This document shows, one piece after another, positions 45,801 through 55,683 of a DNA stretch of 64,000 bases. The notes beneath the pieces are model-generated. The model was not told where the DNA came from. It saw nothing but the letters and a program-made list of their open reading frames with translations, and ran no database searches. The DNA comes from Gordionus sp. m RMFG-2023 (taxonomy: Eukaryota; Nematomorpha; Gordioida; Chordodea; Parachordodidae). Positions within the stretch are counted from its first letter, which is position 1; each line of letters opens with the position of its first letter. The stretch covers positions 19,284,846 through 19,348,845 of the forward strand of contig NC_088779.1 of assembly GCF_954871325.1 (NCBI RefSeq), read 5' to 3'. Made by a program: the position numbers and the translations under genes.

Positions 45801-48800
45801 AAAAATAATCCTTATTTCGAAGAAAGCTTATTAGATCATCTTCAAAAGAATCTTCATTCAGATCCTCGTCTATTTTTTTCATCTTTATCAGAAAATAATC
45901 TGGTATGCGTGTTGTTTTTAAAAAAATCAAAGTCTTTCTTTGTCTATTTTCTCAAAATGGAAATAAATTAAAGCTTTCTACCTTCGTTGTATCCAGAGCC
46001 TCTAATTTAAATAGTGGGTAAATTTTTTTAAGTTTTATTATTATAATAGTTATTGTGTGAACCAAATGTTCTAAAATCGAAAGAGCCATAGCAACCGGTT
46101 CCATAACTTATAAAATCATATATATTCATATCATATTTTTTGATAAACACAACCATATGATATATTTATGAACGATGTCATCATCTAAAAATCTCTATAA
46201 TTCAAATTTATCATCGTCAAATTGACTATTCTCCTTTATAAAATTATTTATTTCACGGAGTTATAGAGTTCCATCTTTTATCCTATTTTTTCTTTAAACA
46301 GTTTCGAGACTACCCAGGTTTCCAGCGCATGACCAATGGGGGGGGGGTACCCTCATCGCAAATTTGCCTATTTTCGTAAATATAATTTTAAGTTAATATA
46401 AATTTAAATTTCTTTCCTACACCCCCCCCCCCCTTTCCTACTCCCCTATCCTCAAAAAATGTATTCAATATACCAGTATGGAAAAATTTGAAAGAAAAAT
46501 TTTAAAAAAGTGAAAACCCAAGATTATTTCTGTAAAAATCTAATATACCCAAAGGCCTACAATAAGTGGGCCTAAATATCTCCAATAAAATTTATGGGTA
46601 AAAAATTCTTCTAATAGTGTTCCCCTCACCTCCCCATCAAAATCCTGGATACGCCTATGCCATATTTATTCAACAATGAGGATATATTCGAGGTGGGATA
46701 CAATTTTATTTTACCATTAGTTTTCTGTATTGGTGTAAAAAATGTTTCATATTGGGACCAGGCAAGTTAAATCATCTTCATCTGAAGAAATATGTACAAT
46801 TGACATAATATTCTAATATAAATTAACATATCTGGTTTCAATATTTGCAATAATCTTGAATAAAAATTTAACAACGAAAATTTAAAATAAAAATGATCTG
46901 ACTTAAAAACCCGGCTTAAATTATTTATAAAATTTAAAAAATAAATAAAAATAATTTTATAATGCAAATGTTTTTTCCATATTTTTTAATATAATCATTA
47001 AAGTAACGAGTGACGTTTTGTGTTACCGTTACTCAAAAAAAAATAAACGCGTTACTCGTTGCCACAAGAAAAGATACGAATTGCGTTCCTTTTCTTCAAA
47101 AAAGGTAAAGCCGTTATTAACAACGTTACTTTACAGCACTAGTTATAGAATTAAATTGTAGCACATATAATAGTTCCATCAAAAAATAAACCAATTTAAT
47201 TTAACAATTAAAAAAGGACCGGGTTTAGCGTTCATAGCGTATCCCGAGGCTCTCGCCCGTCTATACAAGCCACAGCTATGGACCGTTATGTTTTTCTCGA
47301 TGCTTTACATGCTCGGTTTGAATAGTGAGGTGGCTTACATTGAAACTATTCTATCGGCATTACACGATAATTTTCCCAATGTATTTCCCTGGAAATACAA
47401 AACATGGACCTGTCTCGGAGCCTGTATCATAGGCTTCTTGTTTGGGCTACCCTGTGTTACACAAGTAAAGTTTGTTACATTTCGCTAATATTACCTTTTA
47501 TTAAATTAGGTGAATTGCCAATTGTTTTTTACGAAATGGTTGGATTAAAGCATAGATATAAAACTATAAATAATAGATATATTATTGAATTTAAACAAAA
47601 TTTTAATATTCTAATTTTTAATTATTAAATCAAATTTTGGTTTTTATTAAAATAGAAAATCTTTGAATACTAGCATAGCTCTTATTAGAGGTTTATAATA
47701 AAACAGGTAATAAGAAAAGAAGGCTTTTTCGACCATGTAATCATAACCAGGGTTTCGAACCGTTTAGTATAACGGTTCGGTTCGTTCCGGTTTTAGTTTA
47801 AAATTTTATAAAGGTTTTGTTCCATTTCGGTTTTTAAAAAAAAATCATTTCGCTTCGGTTTATAATTTATAACGGTTCTTTTCGGTTTGTTCCGGTTTTT
47901 ATAAATTTAATTTTAAAAAAAATTAATCATTAACCACGTATATATTAATTTTAGAGAAAAATCTTTTTAGTTTATAATTTCTTATTTAATTATCCATGAT
48001 AATCTAATAGATATTTTTATTAAATTTAGGAAATATAAATTAGACAAATTAGTTTTTTTTTATTTTATAAATAAATAAGATAAAAACAAACATGCGTAAA
48101 TACAATAATGAATAAAATAATATGTATACTATACTATTTAGGTTTAAAAAGAGAATTCGAACGGATAACTAAAATATTTTCTAATATTTCAGGATTTAAT
48201 TTAGTTCTCTGGGCAGAGAGTATAAACTTAAGGCTTGAAAATGCTCTTTCTACGGAGACCTGCGTAGCTGGAACTGCTAGCACAGTTATAGCTAACTTAT
48301 AAAGTTCTGGCATACTATTCTTTACATTTTCCCAATAATTCAAAAGATTAGTATCTTTTTCTAATCTCTCTATATTATCAAATGACCGAATTATATATTC
48401 TATTTCTATACATACATTTATTATAATTTTCGATGCCCTGAGAATTATTCTTATTAAGACTTTCATGCGACTTTAATAAATCTTCAAAATCATCATCTAA
48501 ATTATCCTTCGAATACGAACACGTAGGCATAGTATTTAGAATTTAAATATTCTGATTATTTAGATTTTGTATCAAGTTCCAAGTTTTACAAAGATGTTTT
48601 CTGGCGATCTCTCTTTCTTCAAAAGTTAAAAATACATTATATCTAGGGTCGAGATAAATAGCAGAGCAAAAAACTTCATTTTTGAAATTTATTTCTCGTG
48701 CTTTCATCGTAGAAACTAAAAGTCTGGCAAATGGAGTGTCTATTTTACTCGTTTGCATGAGACATTTGATCCACGCAGCATAAAAATCGCCCATTGTCAA

Positions 48801-51800
48801 TTGTTCACTTTGTAAATATTTTGTCAAAACATAAGCTGGATATAAAGCTTTTAATATGTCACTAATTATTTTCCATTCATTCTCTGATAAACATTTTTTC
48901 GCGATCGCTTTGGAGCGATATTTCTTGGCAAAAGCTTTTTAACTCTAGTAATCTCTCCAACATTAAATAGATAGAGTTCCATCTTGTGCAACAATCTATT
49001 AGTGGTTTTTTCAAATTTAATTTTGAGAAAATAGCCATTGTTGTCTGATTTCTTATTTTTTTGCAGATGTTTCTTGCTTTATTTATAATGACAATTTCAT
49101 TTGAATTTTTAATGCAATCATTAATTGCTAATTGAAATGTATGTGAAGCACATCTAATACCTATTAATATGGATCTGGCATTTGGTGCAAGATTAATATT
49201 TTCAATATTAAAAAGTTCTTTATTTTCATCATGAATTATATCATTATTATTTAAATCGTCAATATCTATATCATTATTATTTAAATCATCATTAATTAAA
49301 TAATCGTTAAGGTCATCATCTTCTTCATCGTGTAGTATTAATAGCTTAATTAACTTAATCATATTTTCTGCATTATCGGTGGTTATTGTGTAAATCTGCT
49401 CAATTTTTATTTCATATTCTTTTAGAACATCTAATATATTTTTTTAATATATTCTGATGTGTGTCGTTCTTTAATCACTTTCATGCATAGAGTCCTTAAT
49501 TTTATTTTTCCGTTATTTATAAATTGAATATTGATCCCCAATATGGACCTATCATATCTAGTTGCTATATCTAATTTTAACGAATTAAGTTTTTGATATA
49601 CTTCAGGAAAATTAAAATTTTAAATTTAGGTTAATAATTTAAAATTAATTATTTTTAAAACCGTTTTGAACCGGTTTAAACCGGTTCAAAATATTTATAA
49701 CGGTTCGGTTCGCTCTTTTAATATTTTCTTCATAACGGTTCGGTTAAGGTTACGGTTCAGAAAATCATAACGGTTCATTCCGGTTTTGCGGTTCGGTTCG
49801 GTTCGAACCCCTGTTCATAACATTTTAAATAAAAAATCTTTGATATAAACTGGCGTGCATTACAAAAGTTAAATTTTTTAGTCCATAATTTAAAACCAAT
49901 GGCTTCTATTAGTGTTGTTAATCGACTAAATTTAGTCGACTAACAGACGACTAACTAATATCGAAAAATTCGACTAAAAACTTTACCGACTAATTTGGTC
50001 GACTAAAAACGACTTATTAGTCTACTAAAAACGACTAATTAGTCGACTAAACAGAAGATAAAAAAATAGAAGTAAAGTGAGAATTTGTCATTAAAATAAC
50101 TATACGAGTCATATATAAGTTGTAAATATTTTTTGAATTTCTTTTTCTTTGAAGGAACAGGTTAAAATTATAAATTGTAAACAAAATTTCAGTGAAAAGT
50201 GAAAATTGTCATAATTGTTATTTTTGAACTTTTTTATTTAAAGAGAAATGATGCTAAATTTAAATATATTGTTTATAAATTTAAAATAAACTAAGTAGCA
50301 TGAATCCTTTCTAAATTATATTAATCAATCTCCTTTAAAATTTAAATGTTTTGTTATATAAATAGTGTACTCTCCTTAGTCCTCTCCTCACTATTAACCT
50401 CACCTACCCTTATATTGTGAAATTAATATTGATAAAGTAAAAAAAATTGGAAAAAATATACAAAAAAATTTAAAATAATAATATGGGAGAGAGAGAGAGT
50501 CGGGGGAGATATTGGTTATTTAATAATATTAAATTAATATTAAAAATATACAAAAAATTAATGGTGCCAGATAGGCCTAAAATTATTTAATATAAGAAAT
50601 AAAATCTCAAAATGTGATGAATTATTAAATTTAGGCAAACAAATAAACAAAACAATTTATAAAAATAAGGGAAAATATATGAAAATTTCAGAATATACTA
50701 TTTTTAAATTAATGCAATCTAGATTTTAAAAACATAATTGAAAAAGTAATCATTTTTGTAAAATTAAGGTATGGTATGGTTATTTATTGAATTAAGTCAT
50801 AGATATCAATTTTCACGTGGAACCAGATACCGGATTAAAAACAAAAAAAATGAATTAGCAGTTGCAATCATCAGATAAATCAGATGATCGATCATAATCA
50901 CTATCTAGTTTTGATTTTGAACCTCATTCAATATCAATATTGAAAAAGATATTTTTATATAATTTATTTTCTAAGTTTTCAAATATGTTTTATTTATTTT
51001 AAACATTTATAAGTTTTAAAAAAAATCAATTGATAATTAAAAAATATTTATCATATTGATTCCTTAAATAAATTGTAATTTACACCCTTCTTTTGTGATA
51101 AAATCTTGACGTGGATGCTATCTATTTCAAAAATTTCATTTATAATTGAATTTTCTTTGCTTTTGGGAAAAAGGGTAAAATTAAACTTTTATCCACATCG
51201 ATGTTAGTTACATGCAAAAAAATCCAAAAAGTATTTTTAATCTAATTACCTTCTCTCAACAATAATATCCAGAATAGTAATAGGTACTTTAGTATTAAAA
51301 ATGTTGCATATATTTTTTAATGTTTACCTAATAAATTTTAAATAACTAATAAGAGTTTAAATTTTTAAATCGGGCCGTTAGCACTTTTAAAATTAGATGG
51401 AAGGGCGTAGGCTAAAACCCAGCTCGTTTCACCAATTATTCTAAAGATCTTAAAATTAACGATTATATTAATTGTCATATGGCACATCCTCATTTAAATT
51501 TTAAATTAACATGTTTACAATTTATTTTACTCAGTTTGTTAAAGTTAAAAAAAATAATGATTATGACAATTGTCACTTTTCAATTGTATGAAAATTTTAT
51601 TTAACATATAACTATATATATTTTTACCTATTTGTTTTAAAAAAAGTTCAAATATAACAATTATGACAATTGTCACTAATCTATGGTACATCTTCACTGA
51701 AATTTAAATATAACATGTTTACAATTTATATTTTTACCCATTAACTTCAAAAAAATTTTAAAAAAAACATAAGAATGACGATTATGACAATTGTCACTTT

Positions 51801-54800
51801 TCCATGGTCTTCATTGAAATTTTAATATAACATGTTTACGATATATATTTTTACCCATTTGCAAAAAAACTTAAAAATGACGATTATGACAATTGTCACT
51901 TTTCTATGGTACATCTTCGCTTAAATTTTATTTTAACATGTTTACAATCTATATTATTATCCTCTTGCATTAAAAAAATTCAAAAACTTTTAAAATGACG
52001 ATTATGACAATTGTCACTTTTCTATGGTACATCTTCACTGATATTTTAATTTAACATGTTTACAATATATATTTTTACCAATTTGCTTCAAAAAGTTTCA
52101 AAATAACTAAAAATGACGATTATGACAATTGTCACTTTTCTATGGTACATCTTCATTGAAATTTTAATCTAACCTGTTAGAATATATATTTTTACCCATT
52201 TGCTTTAAAAAATTTCAAAAATGACGATTATGACAATTGTCACTTTTCTATGGTACATTTTCACTGAAATGTTAATTTAACATGTTTACAATATATATTT
52301 TCACCAATTTGCTTCAAAAAAACTTAAAAATGACGATTATGACAATTGTCACTTTCCTATGGTACATCTTCGCTTAAATTTTATTTTAACATGTTTACAA
52401 TCTATATTTTTACACACTTGCGATAATAAAATTTAAAAACTTTTAAAATGACGATTATGACAATTGTCACTTTTCTATGGTACATCTTCGCTTAAATTTT
52501 ATTTTAACATGTTTACAATGTATATTTTTACCCTCTTGCGTTAAAAAAATTCAAAAACTTTTAAAATGACGATTATGACAATTGTCACTTTTCTATGGTC
52601 ATCTTCACTGAAATTTTGATTTAACATGTTTACAATATATATATTTATACCTTGCTTTAAAATAATTTAAAAAAGTTCAAAAATAAATTATGACAATTTT
52701 CACTTTTCACTGAAATTTTGTTTACAATTTATAATTTTAATCTGTTCCTTCAAAGAAAAAGAAATTCAAAAAATATTAAAAATAACTTATATATGACTCA
52801 TATAGTTATTTTAGTGACAAATTCTCACTTTACTTCTTTTTGTTTATCTTCTCTGATTAGTCGCTTAAGTTTTTAGTCGATTTCCTCGACTACGACTATT
52901 AGTCTTATTCGGAAGAAATCGACTAATTAACAACACTAGCTTCTATAGATCCTATTTAGGCTTACGAAAGATATTATATTTTTTATTCGGGCATGCTCAA
53001 ATAATCTATTAACAAGCTGATTCATAATTCGTCCTTTACAAAACGAAATAGTTATATTTTATTCTTTACTCATAAAAAATGATAGGGTGGACAATTTGTT
53101 GTAAAATTTTTGGATCATTTTGGATCTACATTTATGGTGGTTATGATTGGTGCATTCGAAGTTATTGGAATCATGTGGATATACGGTTAGGTCATTTATA
53201 TCTAATATTTTATAAATTGGTGGAGTAAAGGGATATAACTGATTATCATTATTTAAATGGCGGCTCTTATGCAAAAAAAATTTAGATTGTAAATTATAAA
53301 ACTTTTTATATATAAAAAATGATAGTGTTTTTATTTAAGGTTATAATAGATTTTTGGATGACATGCAAACCATGATGGGTAAAAGAATTCCTTTACTGTA
53401 TTATTGGTTGTTTACCTGGGTTTTCGCCGCACCAATCATGTTAATGGTACATTAACCTTTTAACTTTTATTATTGCTGTAAAAATATTTTTTTAAATCGT
53501 GTTAGTCCATTTCCATACAGAACGTTTTTTCAAAGCGGTTTTTGGGTAATGTTATCAGCTTTCCAAAAAAAAACTAACTTGTCGAATTAATTTTTTTATA
53601 TTTAAAAAAAAACAATCCCGATCCCTATTTTTTTTATCGTAAATAGAAAACAAACTAGTTTGATATTAATAACGATTAAATGGCCTCTTGAAATATGGCT
53701 CCGGAATGTTATTTTTAAATATTATATATAAATAATTAATTCGTTAGTGTTTTTTTAGAAAGCTGGTAACATTACCCAAAAACTGCTTTGAAAAAACGTT
53801 CTGTCTGGAAATGGCCTTAGTCGTTTATTGGATGGCAAAAAATCGAAGTTTCGCATCAAAAGTCATTTTCAAAAAGGAACGTGTTTTTTTTAAAAAATAC
53901 ATTTAATATTTAAAATGAATTATATAATACTTATGCGTTGTATTTTTTTATTTTGTAATAGATAAAATGATAAAATAATATATATATTTATGTTAATTAA
54001 ATTAATTTTTAATAAGATTTTTTTTAAAAATTTTTATCCGATAAGCAAGAACGTTTGAATTTACTACTCTAAAAACACCTTCTACCGGAGCTAAGGATGG
54101 TATTGTATAGTGTTTGATGAATAAAGGACCTATTTATTGTTTATTGAAATTTAATGTTTTATCTTTTGCTTGAAACGAACGATCATCGTCCTAATTTTTC
54201 ATGAATTCTTTGTTTGAAAAAAGAGTTTTCGATTCTGTTCTAAAGCATCTACATATTTTTGTTTTCTACGAGTTCCTTTAAATGTGATACTAATTTATTA
54301 ATCGTTTTATTCTGCGAATAACTTATCATCCGGTTTTTAATTACAGGATATATTATTGAGGAAATTTGATAATGATGAGGTATTTTTATTAATCCCCTCT
54401 ATTAGCTCATCTATTGATGGTTGACTGACAATAAGTTAAACATATATTTTTTTGAGTAATAATAGGTGTCAAATGTCAGAAATGCATGTTATCTTCACTT
54501 TCTAATTTAAAAATGTGGTGGCTATTGGCTCATGATCTGATACAATATTTTTTTGTAATTTATTCTAACGAAATAATTGAAATACTTATTGTACCTGGCC
54601 TTCGAAAATAAAACATAATAAGATTTTAAAAAAATTCAGATTTTGATTAAAAAACAAATAGGTTACAATTTTTTTTAAATAAAAATTTTGATTTTTTTTG
54701 AGAATATTTTTGAATAAAAATTTGAACTTTTTAAATTGAATGAACTAAAAATATTCGAAAAAAAATTGCCTTCACATTCAAATTTGTCTAAAAAAGGAAG

Positions 54801-55683
54801 ATCGCATACCTGGGTTTTTTCAATAAAAAGGTATTAACGAACGCATGATTGCGCTCGTTTACATGACTAACTTCTAACGTAAACGACAAAGGAAGACAAG
54901 AAGGAAAGAGAGAGGGAAAGAAATATAGTAAGTATAAGAAGTGGTATCTAATATATTTTAATAAAGTTATATATTAGCTCCTTATGAAAATATCACGAAT
55001 GATAAAAAATAAACCATTTTTTTGACAGGTAATATTTATCGTATCAATAGCCGACAGTCACCATCTCGAATATCAAAATTACATATACGATCTTAAATTT
55101 CACATTATAGGCTGGATTATAGTGATTGTGGGTTTGGGTCAAATCCCCTTATGGGCAGTTATTAACATAACCAAACAACCCGGTCCATGGAGAAAAGTTT
55201 GTTGCTTTTTATTGTCATATTGCTTATTATATTATCAATGAACTTCCTTAAATAAATTTAAAAAAAAAATGGTTTTCATAAACAGTCTTTTTTGAATATT
55301 TCTGAAAATTGAATTGATGAGATAAAATAAAATGCCATTTTGTTTTTTTATTCTACCAGTAGGTTTACAACTCAACAGTAATATTCATCAATTACACACT
55401 TATATTTTACAAGATGAAAATAAATATTCCATAAAATTTGTTTTAAGCTTAAAAAATTTTAATATTCATCAATTTTATAAACTATTAAATATTTCATTCC
55501 GATAAATCTTAAAATACATAATTTTTTATTATAAAAACCAAACGAATCTAGAAATTTAGGAGAGCTCGACATCCGGGCCCGGATATGTCCCACGTGCACA
55601 CCGTAACCAGAGATTTATTCGCTGTTCAAAGTCAGGGAAGTATGAACAATAGCAACATTTTACTGCAAAATCTTTCCAATTAA
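33855..55683 (+). CDS. SLC6-A: SLC6-family Na+/Cl- dependent transporter, 13 coding exons
   Basis: Plasma-membrane symporter of the SLC6 (NSS) family. Exons: 33855-33887, 34314-34470, 34710-34841, 35690-35817, 36087-36223, 37397-37535, 38288-38422, 44959-45220, 47217-47464, 53086-53185, 53340-53446, 55029-55196, 55552-55683. All introns are GT-AG, phases agree throughout, and the total is 1878 nt (625 aa plus stop), the usual family length. Family signatures seen: GNVWRFPY in TM1, IYYN in TM3, EL2 cysteines with three N-glycosylation sequons before [12 protein letters not shown] in TM5, [10 protein letters not shown] in TM6, [11 protein letters not shown] in EL4. The TM1 position that is Asp in monoamine transporters is Gly (SVGIGN), which points to an amino-acid, glycine or GABA-type substrate (inference). 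Introns 7, 8 and 9 are stuffed with transposons. The protein is intact as read, so probably functional. The short first exon is the least certain part. Confidence 0.93.
34314..34470 (+). CDS. SLC6-A exon 2 (N-tail and TM1)
   Basis: Acceptor ACACAG. Encodes residues 12-63 with [10 protein letters not shown] then TM1, including [17 protein letters not shown] and the following GGG turn completed in exon 3. TM1 carries the Na+-binding GN and the substrate-site Gly. Ends in phase 1 at a GTTTTT donor. Confidence 0.93.
34710..34841 (+). CDS. SLC6-A exon 3 (TM2)
   Basis: Phase 1 to phase 1, 132 nt. Encodes [23 protein letters not shown], then [10 protein letters not shown], the TM2 hallmark region. 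Exactly the same length as the TM2 exon of SLC6-B. Confidence 0.95.
35690..35817 (+). CDS. SLC6-A exon 4 (TM3)
   Basis: 128 nt, phase 1 to 0. Encodes TM3 with [12 protein letters not shown] (the conserved substrate-site Tyr) and LPWTHC, the first EL2 cysteine. Donor is GTGAGT. Same length as the SLC6-B counterpart. Confidence 0.94.
36087..36223 (+). CDS. SLC6-A exon 5 (extracellular loop 2)
   Basis: 137 nt, phase 0 to 2. Encodes LYNTPNC (second EL2 cysteine), three N-glycosylation sequons (NST, NSS, NTS) and the family's EEYW at the loop end. Donor GTAAGT. Confidence 0.9.
37014..37337. mobile_element. MITE in SLC6-A intron 5
   Basis: CAGAGTTTGGAACC on the left and its inverse GGTTCCAAACTCTG on the right, about 320 bp apart, just before exon 6. 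Flanks GGTTTTCT and GTTTTCCC are only shifted matches. Confidence 0.65.
37397..37535 (+). CDS. SLC6-A exon 6 (TM4)
   Basis: 139 nt, phase 2 to 0; same length as the SLC6-B TM4 exon. Encodes [20 protein letters not shown] and a GISSAGK end, the usual TM4 and short intracellular loop. Its reading frame is short and easily missed because a minus-strand frame overlaps it. Confidence 0.92.
38288..38422 (+). CDS. SLC6-A exon 7 (TM5)
   Basis: 135 nt, phase 0 to 0. Encodes [20 protein letters not shown], then LDGAKEGI and KPQWGKL, the TM5/EL3 signature. Followed by the 6.5-kb intron occupied by FB2. Confidence 0.94.
39000..40380 (+). repeat. FB2 left arm array, ~240-bp units
   Basis: GTCTAGGTCTTG, ATATCGATATGGGTATCAAA and GACTTGGTCTGG recur about every 240 bp (for example 39009, 39253, 39490, 39960). 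Each unit contains two related halves that share GGTATCAAATAAAAG, and a poly-G tract of 7-11 nt. Frames here are not genes. Confidence 0.85.
40912..41076 (-). pseudogene. Coding-like fragment in FB2 loop, unidentified
   Basis: The minus strand reads [19 protein letters not shown] then [19 protein letters not shown] and a stop. The composition is protein-like rather than repeat-like, and a vague likeness to LINE endonuclease text (E-I-I..G-E-K-L-W-V-G) was noted. I cannot assign it. hAT-B inserted at its upstream edge. Confidence 0.35.
41077..42559 (+). mobile_element. hAT-B, 1.5 kb, in SLC6-A intron 7
   Basis: Perfect target duplication TTCCTATC (41069-41076, 42560-42567). Ends CAGGCGCGTAACC and CAGTGGCGTATCC (read inward), followed by poly-G/C tracts. 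Same family as hAT-A without nested inserts, so it shows both empty sites. Inserted in the FB2 loop. Confidence 0.94.
41470..42150 (+). pseudogene. hAT-B transposase fragment
   Basis: [18 protein letters not shown] onward, then (41964-42150) [34 protein letters not shown] and [13 protein letters not shown], the dimerisation domain of ZMYM-type hAT transposases. The frame is interrupted, and the N-terminal half is absent. Confidence 0.8.
43640..44400 (-). repeat. FB2 right arm array, inverted
   Basis: About three units of the left-arm repeat in opposite orientation, with poly-C where the left arm has poly-G (43965-43976). Confidence 0.85.
44959..45220 (+). CDS. SLC6-A exon 8 (TM6-TM7)
   Basis: 262 nt, phase 0 to 1. 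Encodes [19 protein letters not shown] with the unwound TM6 and [10 protein letters not shown], then TM7 with [17 protein letters not shown]. It is 11 codons longer than the SLC6-B equivalent, the extra lying in the TM7-EL4 segment. Markedly GC-richer than the introns. Confidence 0.95.
45667..45930 (-). pseudogene. hAT-G transposase C-terminal trace
   Basis: [20 protein letters not shown], then NKFAQLIF and [14 protein letters not shown], resembling the end of a hAT dimerisation domain with a shifted middle. The copy at 11.5 kb preserves the same LSDQNF end. Confidence 0.5.
46323..46659. mobile_element. A-family non-autonomous hAT nested in hAT-G
   Basis: CAGCGCATGACCAATGGG left, GGATACGCCTATG right, with poly-G and poly-C tracts between and ATCGCAAATTTG as in hAT-A and B. 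The flanks do not match, so ends are approximate. Confidence 0.7.
47217..47464 (+). CDS. SLC6-A exon 9 (EL4, TM8, start of TM9)
   Basis: 248 nt, phase 1 to 0; same length in SLC6-B. Encodes [16 protein letters not shown] (EL4), TM8 with [16 protein letters not shown], and the TM9 start ending at LPCVTQ. Confidence 0.95.
48134..48466 (-). pseudogene. hAT-K transposase, dimerisation domain
   Basis: 110 codons ending with [40 protein letters not shown] and [14 protein letters not shown]. Intact C-terminus of the transposase. Confidence 0.87.
48543..48827 (-). pseudogene. hAT-K transposase, pre-dimerisation part
   Basis: 94 codons: [41 protein letters not shown] and HLCKTWNLI, the expected order before the dimerisation domain. 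Separated from its neighbours by frame breaks. Confidence 0.85.
48877..49362 (-). pseudogene. hAT-K transposase, middle part
   Basis: 161 codons. An Asp/Asn repeat stretch (about 15-50), then [17 protein letters not shown] (about 69-85), [13 protein letters not shown] and [20 protein letters not shown], the core text of hAT transposases. Continues in another frame at 48827. The BED finger is not seen. Confidence 0.85.
49910..52938. mobile_element. hAT-J in SLC6-A intron 9, GTCGACTAA ends and palindrome array
   Basis: 3029 bp; perfect target duplication GCTTCTAT (49902-49909, 52939-52946). Ends TAGTGTTGTTAATCGAC and inverse, with GTCGACTAA repeats. Inverted arms continue about 250-330 bp. The interior right half is an array around the palindrome TGACAATTGTCA. 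No coding. Confidence 0.94.
51545..52720 (+). repeat. Array of ~100-120-bp units with TGACAATTGTCA
   Basis: Ten intact copies near 51564, 51664, 51785, 51888, 52006, 52124, 52231, 52341, 52459, 52578 and a decayed one near 52690. Unit also holds CTATGGTACATCTTC and AACATGTTTACAAT. The 12-mer is a perfect palindrome. Confidence 0.9.
53086..53185 (+). CDS. SLC6-A exon 10 (TM9 end, TM10)
   Basis: 100 nt, phase 0 to 1; same length in SLC6-B. Encodes [14 protein letters not shown] and [18 protein letters not shown], matching the GG-Y-F..D and FE..IxWIYG signatures. It begins 140 bp after hAT-J ends. Confidence 0.93.
53340..53446 (+). CDS. SLC6-A exon 11 (TM10-TM11)
   Basis: 107 nt, phase 1 to 0; same length in SLC6-B. 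Encodes [15 protein letters not shown] (intracellular loop 5) and the start of TM11, [16 protein letters not shown]. Confidence 0.93.
53502..53818. mobile_element. MITE with ~70-bp inverted arms in SLC6-A intron 11
   Basis: Left arm CCATTTCCATACAGAACG then TTTTTCAAAGCGGTTTTTGG; right arm is its near-perfect inverse. Likely folds into a hairpin. Target duplication not clear. Confidence 0.75.
53870..54880. mobile_element. Relic of the hAT-G family
   Basis: CGGAGCTAAGGATGGTATTG at 54076 matches the CTGAGGATGGGAGGGTTGTA region of hAT-G, and AAAAAGGAACG near 53871 matches its end motifs. Ends not found. Fills most of intron 11 after the MITE. Confidence 0.5.
55029..55196 (+). CDS. SLC6-A exon 12 (TM11 end, TM12)
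   Basis: 168 nt, phase 0 to 0. Finishes TM11 (VIFIVSIAD), crosses EL6 and encodes TM12 with [17 protein letters not shown], ending in KQPGPWRK before a GTTTGT donor. Confidence 0.92.
55552..55683 (+). CDS. SLC6-A exon 13 (C-terminal tail, stop)
   Basis: 132 nt including TAA. The acceptor TCTAG followed by AAATTT is the same as at the tail exon of SLC6-B, which fixed the frame: [18 protein letters not shown] and onward, 43 residues. A nearer AG (ATTTAG) gives a poorer tail in another frame. Cytoplasmic tail with no recognised motif. Confidence 0.75.
   Translation, partial: KFRRARHPGPDMSHVHTVTRDLFAVQSQGSMNNSNILLQNLSN

Larger units (their letters stand above)
45393..47141 (-). mobile_element. 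hAT-G in SLC6-A intron 8
   Basis: Ends TAGTGCTGTAA and inverse, followed by repeated GTTACTCG/GTAACG motifs. Flanks GTTATAAT and GTTATAGA match 6 of 8. Minus-strand transposase trace at 45930-45670 ([13 protein letters not shown]). Holds a nested A-family element. It leaves only 247 nt of the intron as original sequence. Confidence 0.78.
47748..49813 (-). mobile_element. hAT-K in SLC6-A intron 9, CGGTTCG ends
   Basis: 2066 bp; flanks ATCATAAC and TTCATAAC match 7 of 8. Ends CAGGGTTTCGAACCG and CAGGGGTTCGAACCG, each followed by many AACGGTTCGGTT repeats. Minus-strand transposase is spread over three frames (49362-48134). Broken, but the most complete hAT coding region here. Confidence 0.92.
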
